Below, piece after piece: positions 23,001 to 37,414 of a stretch of 64,000 nucleotides of DNA. The translations under genes and the position numbers were made by a program. The stretch is from Seriola aureovittata (Eukaryota; Chordata; Actinopteri; Carangiformes; Carangidae). The stretch is taken from contig NC_079375.1 in assembly GCF_021018895.1 (NCBI RefSeq), positions 13,982,732-14,046,731 of the forward strand. The letters run 5' to 3'. How positions within the stretch are numbered: the first letter of the stretch is position 1; each line of letters starts with the position of its first letter. The notes below the pieces were generated by a model. That model had not been told where the DNA came from, searched no databases, and saw only the letters and a program-made list of their open reading frames with translations.

Positions 23001-25956
23001 GTGGGCGATGGGGGGTCCAGCACTGCTGAGAATGTAAAGGTCATCTAATCTATTCCACCTCCAACTTGCCCGGCTGATCAATCATCCTGGAGGAGTCGAT
23101 CGATTTGATCAGAGAGCCTCTCCTAAGAGATGGCCTCCCAACAAGTAGCCAGGATTCTGCGGAAGGCTGCAGAGCGTGCCAGCTTGATACATGTCTCTGC
23201 GATAGACCAAGACATTAAAATCCCTGATTAAATAGTAACTCGCCACCTGTGGTAGCCATTCTCTAAATAAGCCACTGATTTAAAACAGCAAAGAACATCT
23301 ACTGTTACTATCACTTCATCGTGTTATCAGGCTCACTCTAAATGCAATGCATGTACTTTAAAATCAGATCAACAAAATCCTGAAGGACTGACTGACAGCC
23401 AAGAGAGATTGGGCTGTAGTAAACAGAGTGGTAATCTTTATATTAGGACATTATGTGCCCCCCAGTCAAAGCATGATGCATCCTTCTCATCATGAACTTG
23501 GTTTGTAGAACATACCCCACAAACAAAGTCAACAGACAAAACCATCGTGTGATTGGATTTTAATCCAATTGCATTATTATTCAGGCCTCCCATTGGCCAT
23601 TCATTACTCTCACATGGAGCCTGTGTGGGTTGTTATCACCCAATCAGGCTCAAGACTGTATTCTGGAGAGCATGCTTTCGTTTGCATCCTTTAAACCCTG
23701 TGAGCCCTCCCTCTCTCCGGGCCCGCCAACGGAATACCTAATTCCAAAGTAAACTGATTGCTCTCTCCAACAAGATTACGCTGTGATGATGTTAGCCAAA
23801 TGAGACCGCTATTCGGATGCAACCAGGGCTGGCAAGGATGCTTTCCGCAAGATGACTGATCAGCATGTTAAGAGAAACGAGTTTGGAAAAAAAAAAAAAA
23901 AAAAAAAGGGAGGAGAAAACGAGGGATAGAAATCAAAAGAGTGTGAGAGAGTTGTGCGCGTGGGGGTAAGCAGAAATGTAATTTGCTTCTCACCTCAGGC
24001 GACTGGGCTCTGAGGCCAGTAAATATGCAAACAAGCTGAGCCTGGCCATCAATATGAAGACCCTAGATGATTACTAATCTCCACCGCAGAAGTAGATTGA
24101 GGTCTGTACAGCAGCGCCATGCAACATGAGGAAAAAACAGAGGGAGGTTACAGTCCAAACTAGATCTCCATATTGGCCCCCAACAGAGTTATGGGTATAT
24201 TTGACCTTCAGTTTGAGAAGTAATAAGCTATTTATGATGCATACAAATCAGCAAGACAGCAGCATTAACGTGTCTTAAACGCATATTGCAAACATTTTGA
24301 AATGATCCATTAATCTTTCATCATATTCTGAATATAATTCGGGAACTACTGCCGTAACTTCTCGGTAACTTTGAACCTTGTTCTCAACTCGCCCAGGTCT
24401 TTTCATCATGGAGAACTCCTTGTCTGATATGAGCTCTTAGACGTGAGGCACAGTAGTTTACCAGCCCATTGTCATTCCCCATCCGTAATCCGGGATAAAA
24501 AAAACCTATGGGACATGGACCAGGCTGGAGTCATTAGGTGTGTGCGTGGCTTACCCAGACAGCCAGATAAACCAGATGCCTCGGGATGGCCAGGGGTCAT
24601 CTCTCTGTGAGAACACGTTGTTGATGTCCTTGTTTCTCTCTCTAGCTCTTCTTCGCCCACACTCCTTCTCTCGCCCCTCGTCATCATTCCTCTCTTTCTT
24701 TCCATTCTCTTCCGTTGATTGCTGTGCACAGTCATCACAAACACAGAGGTCCGTGTTGGAGCTTAGCAGTCGAAGAACCTGTCAGCTGAAGGGAAGAAGG
24801 AAAGACAAACAGGGGAGTAGTCTGTGGCCTTAGGTTGAATGCCTGAGGGTGTACTACGTGTGGAGGATAGTTAGTGCAGAAGGACGCTCCGCAGTCTGCA
24901 GGTGAATCCTCTCATTTTGGGAGACTTAATGCATTTGAATCATCACCTCTAGGGGGTAGTGTTATGACTTTCTGTTTCAGAAGGAACCTTGATATAAAAT
25001 GCAGCAAAAGTTGTGTCTTTTTTATTTTTTTATTTCTAAATACAGCAGGAGGGCCATGTAAGAGGAATATATATTCTAAGAATGTCTTCCCAGTCTTAAA
25101 CATAATTGACTATTCCTTGTATTTTAGAGTGTGTTTCCAGCATTGAGCTTTACCCTCTGCAGCGAGTGCACAAGGCTTGAGGATGTTTACCTGGCATGGT
25201 GCCTGTTGTAGCTGCCCTCCTGTTGTGGAAAAGCAGGTCAGGCTATAGCTTTGTGTTTGTTTGTTTGTGCGTGTGAGCATTTTTGGGGGTGTGTATGAGT
25301 GTGTATGTGTTTCTGTATGTATATGTGTGTGGTATGTGTATGGGGAGGAGGGGGAGATCAGTAGGATGGAAAGGGTCAGAGAGCACATTAAATTCAGCCA
25401 GGAAAAAAAATGCAGGATGTATCTCCAATGTAAGCATTTATTTTTCAGGAGCAGATAGGATGTGCGGATATGGGGGTTGGTGGGTAACTGGACTCTCAGT
25501 CCAACTGAACCATCCATCTGCTCAGCTATCAATCTTCCCCCTCTCTATCCCTCTGTTCATTTACTCATCCATCCATTTATCCATCCTCGCCCATGGCCAA
25601 AGGGCCATGTCTCTTTGTGGCCCTGATAATCTGGACCAATTTCCTCTGCAATTTATTTCCCAGCCAACCACCCACCTGGTCAAGCAGCATCAGGCTTCTC
25701 AAGGTAGAGCCACTCATCCCAGCAAGCCCCTTCGCACCAATCACATCCTGTTTTTTTTCCTCCTCAAGCCTCAGATCTTTTGTCTTTTGTGTTTTGAAGT
25801 TTCATTTCAGGATTGGAGTAATGCCACCTTTCTTCCCTCTCTAACTGTACGCTCTGACACCACTCGGCAGCCGTTGTTTACCCCCGATGTCCTAACCCTT
25901 CTCCGTCTTTTTGTTCTATTATCGTCTTCCATTTCTATCCATAGCTCTCTCTGCTG

Positions 25957-26010
25957 CCTCCCCTCTTTCTTTCTCTTTCTTTCTCTCTCCCTCCCTCCCT
26001 CCCTCCCTCC
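25957..26010 (+). repeat. Polypyrimidine tract (CTTT then CCCT units)
   Basis: Continuous C/T from CTCTTTCT to a run of CCCT units. A purine/pyrimidine strand asymmetry of this length can form triplex DNA in principle. Confidence 0.9.
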
Positions 26011-29000
26011 ATCCTGTCATGGCTCCTCAGTATTCTGCTGCTGTCTTGTGTGGAGTGATTTTGCCCAGACACGTCTGGCTCTGGGTAAAGTGCGGTCCCC
26101 AGAGAGCGCGCTCTGCAGCCCCCAGGTCGCCGGCACCATGAATACATTATGATCCCCATTTCCATCCTGTTGCCACGGCAGCACTTTTAGAGCCGCAGGG
26201 CGATTAAGACGTGTGCTGTCGATACCCTGATAGGAGCAGAAGTTGGATCTGGAAGCTGGCCTTTGATCAGATTCCATCCTCCTGCCTGCTATTGGTGGCT
26301 TCAGCACAGGAAGACAAAGGGGTCTTGTGGGCTTTTTATTGGTTTGACAAGCTCACCTGCTGTACATAAGCATACCATGCATCCATCCTCAAGCTCTTTT
26401 TCCCACCTCTCTGCTTTATCTCAGTCTTTCCTGCCTGAAACCATTTCCCTCCCTTATTCTCACTTCCGTTGCTCCTCCCAATCGCTGCAGTTCAGCTAAG
26501 GCAGCATTATACGCAGTCTCTCTCTGCTCTCTGATATTCTGCTTTCCTCACAAAGGAAGCAACTCCCTTACCTTTTATTGTTTCCTTTTTTTCTTTGGGG
26601 GATGATGTATAAAACATGGTGCCTCAGGTAGAGGATGTTGGGTAGGAAGCCATGTCCCCCTAAATGGCCAGCCGTGTGCATGCGCCTAACACTTCACTGA
26701 GCAATCTGTCAACATGTCAGCAACACATGTTTTGTAAAAAGCCTCTGGTGGGAGCCAGGGGAAAAAAGGCACTCCTGCCAGACCAGAGAGGAAATGCTTT
26801 TTTCTCCTCTATGCAGTGGATTTTCTATTGCTGGTGCTCAGTCCCACGGGCCCCCCACCATCACCCTCCCCTCCCCCCCACACATACACCCGTTGTCTGC
26901 ACTTCAGAAATTTGAACTGGGGACCCTCGAGGGGGTTTACTGGGAGGGTGGGGGTAGGCTGCGAGGGAGGGGCTCCCTCTTTTTCAGAGCGTATGAAATT
27001 GTGAAGGTATATTGTGGCAGGTCCCCAAGCGGTCTTTTCTAATACCTGAGTTTCTGGCGAAGCTGGAAATTACCAGCGGCTCCCCCGAGGGACGGCTTTA
27101 TCCACACCAGGAAGGGGAGCAGAACTCAGTGGGGAGGTTACTTAATGCATGGCTGAAATAAAAGAATTTCTGAGAGACAGAGGCTGAAAAGCTAGCTTTT
27201 TTCTCCCCCCCCCCCCGTTCCCTCTCCCTCTCTCTTTTCCTCCCCAGTAGTATAGTTTACTACTCTCTGCCTTCTCTTGAAGGGTTCTAGTTTAATAAAC
27301 TTTCAGAGGATCCTGCTGGTGCAGACAGCTAGACAAATACCCTTGTGTGTTCTCTTTTGTCAGAGATACAGCTTTTTGTTATGTTCTTGCAAATTTGATT
27401 TCTCCCTCTGTCTTTCGTTTTCTCTGCCGCCCTCTGTCTCTCTCCCTTTCTGCATTTGTCTTCATCTCCCCCGTCCTCCTCTCGCTTTCTGTCTCGCTCT
27501 TCGATGCACATGCACACACACTACACAGACACACACAAAGTCAAACTCTGTCTCTTGTGGTTGAGTTTATTGTTTGGTCTGTCTCTTCGTTCTCCCCCTC
27601 TGTGCTCCCTTTTGTTTTCTGTATGTTTTGTTGTATTGTGCAGAGAGACTGAGATGCAGATAGAATGCAGACAGTTTGCCCTGGGTGAAGAGAGCGCACA
27701 AGCACCCTTGGTGTCTGTTTAACAAAACACATTCATCTATTTACACATGACCAAATGTATAAAACTCTACTTTTTAAGCACAAGGTATGAGGTGTTTTTC
27801 ATCAAAGAGATTTAATGCATAATGTTTTGGGGGTAATTTACTCATCTCTCTGTATGGCCTTATTTTCTGCTTACTATATGCCAGGATGCCCTTTTCCTTG
27901 GTAATCAGCACCTGTATCTAAAGTCCATGGATCATTAATCTTGCCTTGTTCATAACCTAAAAAAAAAAACAACATAAAAATCTCATCCTGTGTATGAAAC
28001 GCCTCTCTCTCCGTTTCTTTCTTCCTCTCTCTTCCTCCCCCTCTACTGTTGGTAAATAATTCAACCTTTTCCCTGTAACAAGTGCTGGCCTTAATAGGGA
28101 GCAGTACCTGTAGTTGGGATAAACAAGGCAGCCGGCCTCACCAGTGAAACAGAGGGATTTGGGCTTCATGAGGGCAGAGGAATAAGTCGTTTCCTTCTGA
28201 AAGGCAGAGTAGACTGGCTGACATTAATTAAACCCTATAGGATAAAGGTTATCTGAGGCCTAGCAAAGCAGAGACCGTGCATACATGCGGGATGTTACGT
28301 CTGCCGAATCCTAATCAAGACTTCTTGTTAAAGCGACATGTGTGGGCTCAGGCATGTGTAATACGTCTGGTATGTTTGCACTATTACGTTCCAAATTCTG
28401 CGCGTTCCAGGGTGCTATTGATGAAATTGGTGACTACATTTCAGAAGAAATGCAATAACCTCTTTGGCCCTCCATCTTCAGTTGCAGATACAGGCTGATA
28501 ACCCAAGCGAATAGTTCTCAAAATACATGTCCAACGCTTTAGCTACCACCTCTGCTACGTTTTCAGTGTTTGACACATTCCTAAAGAAAGACTGAGGGAA
28601 TTTTTTTTTAGCGAGTTCCATGTTTAGAAGACATTGTTTTGCCCACCACGCTCTGTGGTGGGAGGTGTGCCTCCTCACCAGAGATCCTCCCATGGTGCAC
28701 CTGTGACTGAGTCACCTGACCCGAGCTTCAGCATGGCGCTCGGGTGCCATGGCTCATGTTTTACAAATTACCCAGGGGGCCGTGCACCACCTCTGTGCCC
28801 ATATTTCCTCCCTGCTGTATGCATAGAGCGTGGGATTATATTCCCCAACGCCAACTCCTCCCTCAGACAATGAACAGCCGCAGAGATGACAGTCACCTCA
28901 CTAACCCAAGAACGCCAAGGAAAATACAAATTAAGGAAGGGAGAAAGCAGTGCTCTGACCTAGTGGCTTCTTCTGTTTGTGCTGGATGTATGCTAGTTAA

Positions 29001-32000
29001 AGAAAAAACAGCATGGATCCTGTTACCAGGCGGGTAGGGCTCTATGTGTTATGTGTGTGTCATCACGACTCCAATGGTAATCTTAGAACATCTCTTTCTC
29101 TCACTCTCTTCCTGACTCGTCAACTTATTTGCATGCCAAATTTAATTAAAGGTCACCTTACTGGTAATATTCTCTTGATATTTAAAGTAGCCAAGTAAGA
29201 TCTCATTGTGTGCCGTTTCTATATTCGTGGTACAGTAACACTGGCTCTTCCACAGCGATAACATAATAGTAATGGCCGCTCCTTTCATATAGCGATAAAA
29301 GCTGATGTCCTCTCGTCTACAACAGTGCAATGAAAAGTAATTAGCTGATATGGATGTTACTGTCAGTGATAACTGATATTGGGGGACTATTACATTCACT
29401 CTCCTGAATGATGATCCTTGAAATGGGTTCATCACAGTGAGCTGCACTCTCAGATAGATGTTAGATAACCACATATAAGAAGGAAAACTCCACTTACAAA
29501 ATTGTTACAATATCCACAAAAATCTCAAAGATTTACTTTACTCTTTCTGTTATACCACGACTCATCTTTAATATTTGATTGATTCACATTATGTTGTTTT
29601 TAAAGCAAAATTTAATGTAAAGTCACACTGAGCATCTGAGATTTTCCTCAAGTTTACTTGTATTGAAGGGATGATAATTCATATGGGGGTGTTGGTTGGC
29701 AGTCAAACTGAGTTCCTCTCCTGAGAGAGACATAAATAGCCTCCCAGGTGGTGGTGTGTAACTAAGTAAATGGTTACTAAGCCAAGGAGTGCTGGGTCTA
29801 TGTAAATAGGGCAAGAAAAAGTATCCGTTGAGGTGCTGGAGTGAGAGGAGGGTATTCAAGGGTAAGATGAACCTCAATAATCTCTTTTAGGGATTTTTCT
29901 ACAGTGACCCTGAAAGTTTTCCACTAAGTACGTCAACATGCAAAGTTTGAGCAAAACAATCCAGGGGAAAAGTTTTTTTTTTCCAGCTGATAAATAGATA
30001 AACAGGAATAAATCAATGTGAAGTGATGGATGAATAAGTAAAATGCCCTGTAGTCATTTGTCTGGTTGTATTCAGGCCTCATATTCCAGCCCTGTTCTGC
30101 AAATGAAGATGAGGTTGAGGGCAACGAAGGAACTGATTCATTCGGCAAGGCGTGCGCGTGTTTGCGAGCGCGTATTAGTGTGTGCACGTGTGTGTTTTCA
30201 TAATACTTAGCAGTATTAAGATATGATGATGAGCTGCTTGGATACCAGCAGAAAGCAATAGAAGGGGAAACAAAGCAAACCCCTAAATCTGTCTGCCATT
30301 TGCGCTCACATACTGTACACACATGTCATGAGTATTCTGGCACAGTTACTGGGCCAGGGAAGTGCTGGTCTGGGGCCTGGCCCATTCTCCAGAGACAAAC
30401 CCCCCACCCCCCGCCTCCCGCCCCCCCGCTGCCTCCTCCCTCTCCGCCCCCTTCCCCCTTCCTGTGCAGTCTGTGGACACAGTCTGAGGCGACAAGGTTG
30501 CACAACAGCTCACAAAACCTCCACTTTACAAACATGATCATAAAAAAACACAGTCTGCCATTAGAAATCTGTTTAAGAAGAAAAAATAATTAGGAGGACT
30601 GTGATAATTGTGTCAAGGGGGAAATACATCAGACGCATTACGGGAAGAACCAGGAAATCTTGCCGTGGCTTTGTTACTTTGCTGTTGATTCAGTTCGACA
30701 TTGATCCACCCTTCCATCTGTCATCCTTTTCCTCTGCTCCGTCTTCAACTCTCCATTTCTTTCTCTCTTTCTTTCTCCCTTTCTTGGATTCGAGAGTGGA
30801 GGAGCCTTCTGGCTTTAACAGAGAGGGGATGAAGATGTTTATTCATCTGGAGGGTATTAGAGCCATGATTAAGGAGAGGAGGGAGTAGTAAGGCTGATGC
30901 GACGTCTGCATCGCTCGTTCGTGGGCCGCCTGCGGGATTCTGGCCAACACACCAGGAAATCAAGAAATGAAAAAGAATGAAAAAGAAAAAAAAAAAAAAA
31001 CTTGTAGTGAAATTTGATTCTCTCGGGAAAGGACAGAAGTTTAGATTTTAGCCGTCTCGCTCGCTCTCTCATTCTCAGTCTCTCTCCCTGTCCTCACAGC
31101 TAAGCTAATTATTAATGAATGCGGTTTCTGTTGAACCTTGGAGAGGTGTCAGTGCTGCAGTCACTGAGGGTTAAGAAATCTTGACATTTAAGACAGGGAT
31201 GCATGAAAATACATCGTCTTGCTTGAGTTGATGCTTGTTTTTCTTCCCCTCCCGCTCTCCTCTCCGAGATGCATGTTTTCTTCTCCCTCCTGGGCTGTCT
31301 CCAGTTGTTTTACCACTGACAAGCTGGGATGGCGTTGAGGAAGTATCAAATAGAGCCACAGTGTATTAATCAGGGGAACTGAGGGTCATGGGTCAAGAGG
31401 CAGGGTCAGGTTTTTCTGATAAATGCTAATGCTAAAGCTAACACAGGACTCCATTGCTAGGGTTGTTTGTCCATATGCATGTGATTTTTTTTTTTTTTTT
31501 TGTCCTTTGGAATGAGAAAAAAGAGGTGTTGATATAATAATTTTTTATGGGCATTTGGCAGACTGACTGCCCTTTTTAAAATGATTCCCAGTGTACCGAA
31601 TCATAGATCCAAGTGTCTGAAGTTATCCTCAAAAAGTGAAATAACTCTTACTTGAAGACTAGCCCAAGTTTTATGGGTCACTATGAGGTAGTTTGATTAA
31701 AAAGAATTAGACCCTATTTCCTAAATGCACTGAGTGCTGTGCTTGGTTTCACGTAATGGATAGCGCCTCTTGAAACTTGCAGAGCAAACCCTATTTTAAT
31801 GAAGCAACCACACGGTAACTCAGCATATTCCTATATGCACAACAATTTTTTTTTTCCGAGAGATCACATAAATCACATTTCCATGAGTAACCAAGAGTGG
31901 GGAAAAATAAAAGGGCATCCAAGTAAACTCTTGCGCAGTGAGGAAATATTAGCAGAGTATACGTAGCATTGTACAGCACAGCGTCGCAGCATCTCTCGCA

Positions 32001-33029
32001 GTGGCTGACTGGCTGACTGGCTATCTGACTGTCCACTGGGTCCTGCGCCTGGCCTGCCGCAGTGTTGAGGGAACAGCACACACACACATAACACACAGAG
32101 GCTCCCCTGCCTATTGAAGCTCAAGCCCAGCCCAGTCCCGCCTGGCCCAGCACTCCCTTAGAGCCAGTGCAGTGAGGCAGGCGGTGAAGGGGCATGCTGG
32201 GGGACAGATTGTCATCCTCCTTTCTCCCCCTGGGAGGCTCACTGTGGCTGCTGGTCCAGCCAAGGCCTGGGGAACAGCCTCCTTCCTGTTTGTGCTGTAG
32301 CCTACCTGAAGTGGTCAACTGTCCTTCCTCTCCACACCACCAGCCGTTCTACAGGAGATGACACCACTGCCGCCATCCTTCTCCCACACACAAACTGCTC
32401 CACCTACATTACACAACTCCAACCATCTTGCTTTGCACCATCTTTAGGTCTTATCTCTGCCAAAGCCTTATAAGGTCTCTTTTGATAAAATTATGAATAA
32501 ATAGTCTACTGTATATACTGACCATTTGATTATTCCACTTTGCTGAAATGTAGTCTTTTTGTAGCTATAGTAGTATGCAATTAATACACATTTATTAATA
32601 ATTTATTAATATCACTATTTCGATTAAAACACTATTACGGTACATTTCAGATAATGACATGCACGCTGTGTATTTTGATTCAAGTGTGATTCATGTTTAA
32701 TAATTCAAACACGAGTAAAATTCAACTGAAACAATAAAACATCAACATTAGCCCACGAGCCCAGCCACTGCACTCTGAATAGTAATCTATTATGAACCCC
32801 AAATTCACCTTTCTTGAATAATGTTGTAATTAAATGTCTCCCTATTCTTCTCATCTCATTAATTTCTTTTTTCTCTTTTTGAAAAAAAAAAAGACTTCAT
32901 TTTGAAAGCAGCAAAATGAAGCGCTCCTGACAATTTAATTTCTTGTTAACCCTGTCTCTGTGACTTTGCCCTGCCCTGATGTAACACCTGCGGAACACAG
33001 GCAGAGCCAAACATAATAATACAAGACAG

Positions 33030-33079
33030 CCTCCCTACTATATATAATATAATACCTCCCTACTATATATAATATATAA
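33030..33079 (+). repeat. Two-copy 25-bp tandem repeat
   Basis: CCTCCCTACTATATATAATA followed by TAATA occurs at 33030-33054 and nearly identically at 33055-33079. A local duplication in an AT-rich part of intron 3. Confidence 0.9.
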
Positions 33080-33886
33080 ATGGCTGTTTTTTATTACAAG
33101 CCTTTGTTCAAATGAAATGTTGATTTATCAAACAGTTAAATATAAACAGTAATTCTTCACAGGCCTGTTCAACCCTATCTGACACTCGTGTCACAGTATG
33201 TGTTTAAATGCGTTGCTGACCTCAGTGACCTCAATATAAGAGCATGCAGTTGTTATGGAGGATAAGAAATGTGTTACCCAGCATTAAGTCATCTCTGGCC
33301 TGCTTTCAGAGTTCAAACACTGCGGTTATGGATTGTTACGTGATGCTTTTCACAGGAAACACAATGAGGCAGATTCTACACACAGACATCTTACAAACAT
33401 CCTCCTTCATTTCAGAACCATGTTATTATTTTGAGAAATATTATTGATTGAGTATAATCTTTAGGATTGATTTTAGTTTGTCCGTGTTGTGTGGAAAGAT
33501 GCCACTGTAGCAGAGACACATCTCTGTGATAAGTAATGGAATTCCACTTTTCATTGTGTCTCACTATCATGGAAAGAAAAAGCCTAGTAAAGGATGACTG
33601 GCCGCCCTACTTTTCCTCCTCTGGCCTTCCATTTGTCTAACTTTCCTGGGACGCCACTGGGGCACTGTGATTTCTGGGACAGTGACCAAGTGCTCCTGTC
33701 TGAGCTGGGGGACGTGGGTAATGTGGACAAAGTAGTTGACAGTTTGCCGCTTCCCCATGGTTGAGAGACAGAGCCATGAGGGCCAGAATAATGGACACCC
33801 AGACCACAGAGTCAGGACAGCGCTTGATGTTCCAGCTCTTTGTTTCGGGGCCCCGTGTGAAAAAATCCCCATTGACTGCACTTTGG

Positions 33887-33888
<2 letters not shown>

Positions 33889-33936
<48 letters not shown>
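33889..33936 (+). repeat. GT microsatellite
   Basis: Pure GT repeat. A CA tract (34276-34322) and another TG tract (34409-34438) follow within 500 bp, so complementary repeats alternate along this part of intron 3. Confidence 0.97.
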
Positions 33937-36900
33937 ATTTCTCCTCCAAGTGTGTGCAGTGGATATGTGTTTTGTTGTGCGTGTACATGATGTTAGGCTG
34001 GAGTAACTCGCTGCTACGGTACTGATGAAACCGCGGGAAGTGAATCCTCATTTCATCTACTGTTTTTCTACCTCGTCCAGTAAAAGATAGCACCCTTGTT
34101 CGCTGCTCCTCCAGTCGTCTCACACAACCCCTCATTCTCATCCTGCAGCATAGTGGATTTGATTGATCTGTAGCAAGGGGGGAGAGGGACCTGACATTTC
34201 TCAGTGATGTGTAAAAAACATATTGTGTTTGCTAAGAAAAAAAAAAAGGGGGGATGAGAGAGAGACAAGCTGAGTATACACACAACACACAAACACACAC
34301 ACATGCACACACACACACACATATACACTCACAAACAATGCTAAATCTGAGGATGAGAATGTAAGGATAAATAGAGGCTACTTTAAAATACTTCTACTTG
34401 TGATTATTTGTGTGTGTGTGTGTGTGTATGTGTGTGTTAATCAGCTGCACAGTGCAAAAAGCCATGTCTAGCCACCTGGCACTTTTGTTGACAGCTACTG
34501 GGAATTATCAGTGTTTCATTTTGACTGGATTTGATGTCTTAAAACAGGGATGTAGCAGGACTACTGTGAGTAAAGCCCAGCACTAGTCCTCTTCCAATAG
34601 CTCTGTGTCCTCTGAGCTCTCTGTCCTGAATCAACTGAGTGATTCGTTCATCTGACTGGAATTAGTCCCAGAAATTCGACATCCTTCCCTCCCCTCGCTC
34701 TCTCAGTCGGGGAGACTGGAGTCTTAGCTAATGTAAAAATTTCTCTCGCCATCTCCTCTATTAGATCTTAAGTGGTTGTGTCACAAACAGGGCCGTACAT
34801 GATAGTGTGTTGTTCAGACGCACGTTGCTATTTGGGCATCAGAACAGGAAAAGCGTTGAGATGACACATGCATTGTCTCACGGGAAAGGCACACTACTTT
34901 TCCCAGTAACTGTAAAAAGATCCCCTCTCTGAATATGAAGTGGGGTCATGGTGTTACATCAGACAAGTTGTCAGCTTTTTGTTTATTCAATGAATCCCTA
35001 ATCCCCAATGTGCCACAAATACACTCACACAAACACATCTCTTATGACAACCACTACGTACAGATCTCTGGTACAACACACAGGAAGACAAGGTTTGGCG
35101 ACTGAAAGCACAGGCATGCTTTGCTTCACTGGAATGGCTTTTGAACAAAGTCTAGCTTTCTATAGAAGTGGCAGATGAGTGATAGCAAAAACACTTTTCT
35201 GATAAGATAAGGTCCTGGACCTGGATAAGAGTTTGGCTTCCTAAATAGAAGAGATGTACTCTGTTGCTGTCAGGCAGCGATAAGCGATTTTGAACTGCTT
35301 CCAAGACCTCAGACACGAAACAGTGAGTTATTCCCAAACCAGGGTCCCTGAAAGGTTTCAGAAGGGAGTATTACTGTGGAAAAAAAAAACAAAACAATAG
35401 AATCACCAATGCCTGTTTATCAAGAGTTAGCTTTGGGCAAAGGCTGCAATCAAATGTCAAAGCCTGTGATTTAAAAAAAGTAAGTTGGTAGGTAATTACA
35501 TCAGAAAAAACTTTCTTGATTTATGTTTTTTGTACTTTTCAAGATATGGTTTACAAAATGTTTCACAATACCAAAAAGGCCAGTTCAGTCAACCGACGGT
35601 TAACATTATTTTCACCCAGCTGAAATAAAAAGATCAGAGAACGTCTTCAGCTTTGCACTAAATCAACTGCAATGCTGAATAGACATCCGTGTGGTGCTGA
35701 TGGTTGTTATAAGACATTTCACAGCATTTTAAAATGGCAAAACACACGTGTGTCTGGGTTTGAGGGTAACAGAATACCTCTGATGAGCAGTGTGCAAACA
35801 CATTTTCATGGTATTTTGGCAAAAGGCTATTTCTGTTTGAATGATTTCTTACAGTATTTACACCACCAAATGTTAAACTGAGCAATGTAGCTTTAGCTTC
35901 AATGCGTTTAACATGATCTTTTTTTGGCACTTATACATGTTAGGTGTTAAGGTTTTCTCAAATTCCATCATATCAATTAAATTGTTTTACCAACCACACT
36001 TTCACTACCACTGGAAGGGGATTTCTGAATATGTATAACTTTGTACGTATATTTTATTGATTGAGCCACTGCTGAGCACATCAGCCATTAATATATTTGA
36101 AGTATTTGCAATCCAGAAATCACATGTTGCCCTTCTTCTGATCTTGCGTTCAGCTCACACCGTGACAGAGTGGTATCCATCTGCAATGAATTAAATGGTA
36201 GTAATTCTTTTCAAATTATAAATATCATTTAGTATTTTAAAACTTGGATACAATATTTGCCACCATATGTGTTATACGGTCCAAAGGGAAACTATGTCAT
36301 CAGGAAAATTAATGACTTGCTCTCTTAAAAATATATTTATATATCTTGCTAATTCTCAAATTCATTAATTGCATGAATCAAAAAATACTTCAGGGGTTTT
36401 TGAAAGCGATGCTGCTGTGTACAGAGACGGCAAACTTACCTGTTCCCAGCATTAAGGATCTTATTTGAACAGGAGTATTTACTCTGGGAAAGGGTGCTAT
36501 AAATGAACATAGAGGAAGTGGTGCACAAAGAGTAGTTCAGACTGGCTTAGAGGAAACTGAGACTTGCGTGTGAAGGGGGATTTTTTTAGTGGTTACTTTT
36601 GCAGCACAAGAAAAAAGAAACACTAAATTATAAAGAGCTATTGCAAATGTCTTTATTAACCTTACATAAATGGATTCCTTGAACTTGTCAAGCTAAGCTT
36701 TTTTTTTTTTTCTTTTTTTTTAAGTTTTCGTGTGTTGTAACTTAGGGTTGAATTTATATCTTACTAGTAAATATGGCCGTGAGACATTTTATGCCATCCC
36801 CTATAGCAGCGCTCCAAATGAGGTTGTTTTGTTCCATATAGGAGACATTTAAAAGAGAAAGGAGGCGGGGGTAGGGACAGAACTCCCAGAGAGGGACAGG

Positions 36901-37380
36901 CCTTAAGATGGAGGTCTTCCTCCCAGGACGTGACAGGCTGTTGGCTGGAGGATGCTCAGGAAGGCCTTGGCAGACCAACAAAGACAGCCCTTCAGCTGCA
37001 GGGTGTAGTTTTTCAGGCCCCAGCATCCCCTTTGGCAGCAGCACAGAGAGTGCTGGCGTGCACAGGCCCCCGGCCCGAGAGACAGGGAAGTAAGGCCCGT
37101 TCTTTTATTTACTCAGGCTGCTGCTGAGGCCTGGGCATTTCTTGTCTGGGTGAAGAAGGAAAAAAACAAGTCCCTCTCTCTTGCTTTCCTCTTGCGGTCT
37201 CCTGAGGAAGATTGCTCTTTCATCTACAGTTGTTCACACACTTGTTTTGGCCATTGCGCTTGTATCTGTGTCTTCTATGTGTACATGTATGTGTGCTCAT
37301 ATATATGTTTGTTACTCTGGGTGAATGTGCAGTGTGTGCACTCATGCTCTCTGGTGTGTATATTACTGAGAGTGCCTGCA

Positions 37381-37414
<34 letters not shown>

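Noticed and set aside
25283..26152. Plus-strand open frame of 289 codons in intron 3
   Set aside because: It begins in a TG-rich repeat, crosses poly-T and CCTT tracts, is low-complexity and shows no domain or codon bias.
27196..27247. Strong pyrimidine tract and CAG, resembling an exon acceptor in intron 3
   Set aside because: In the required phase 1 the next complete codons are GTA TAG, so it stops at once; no donor in phase was seen.
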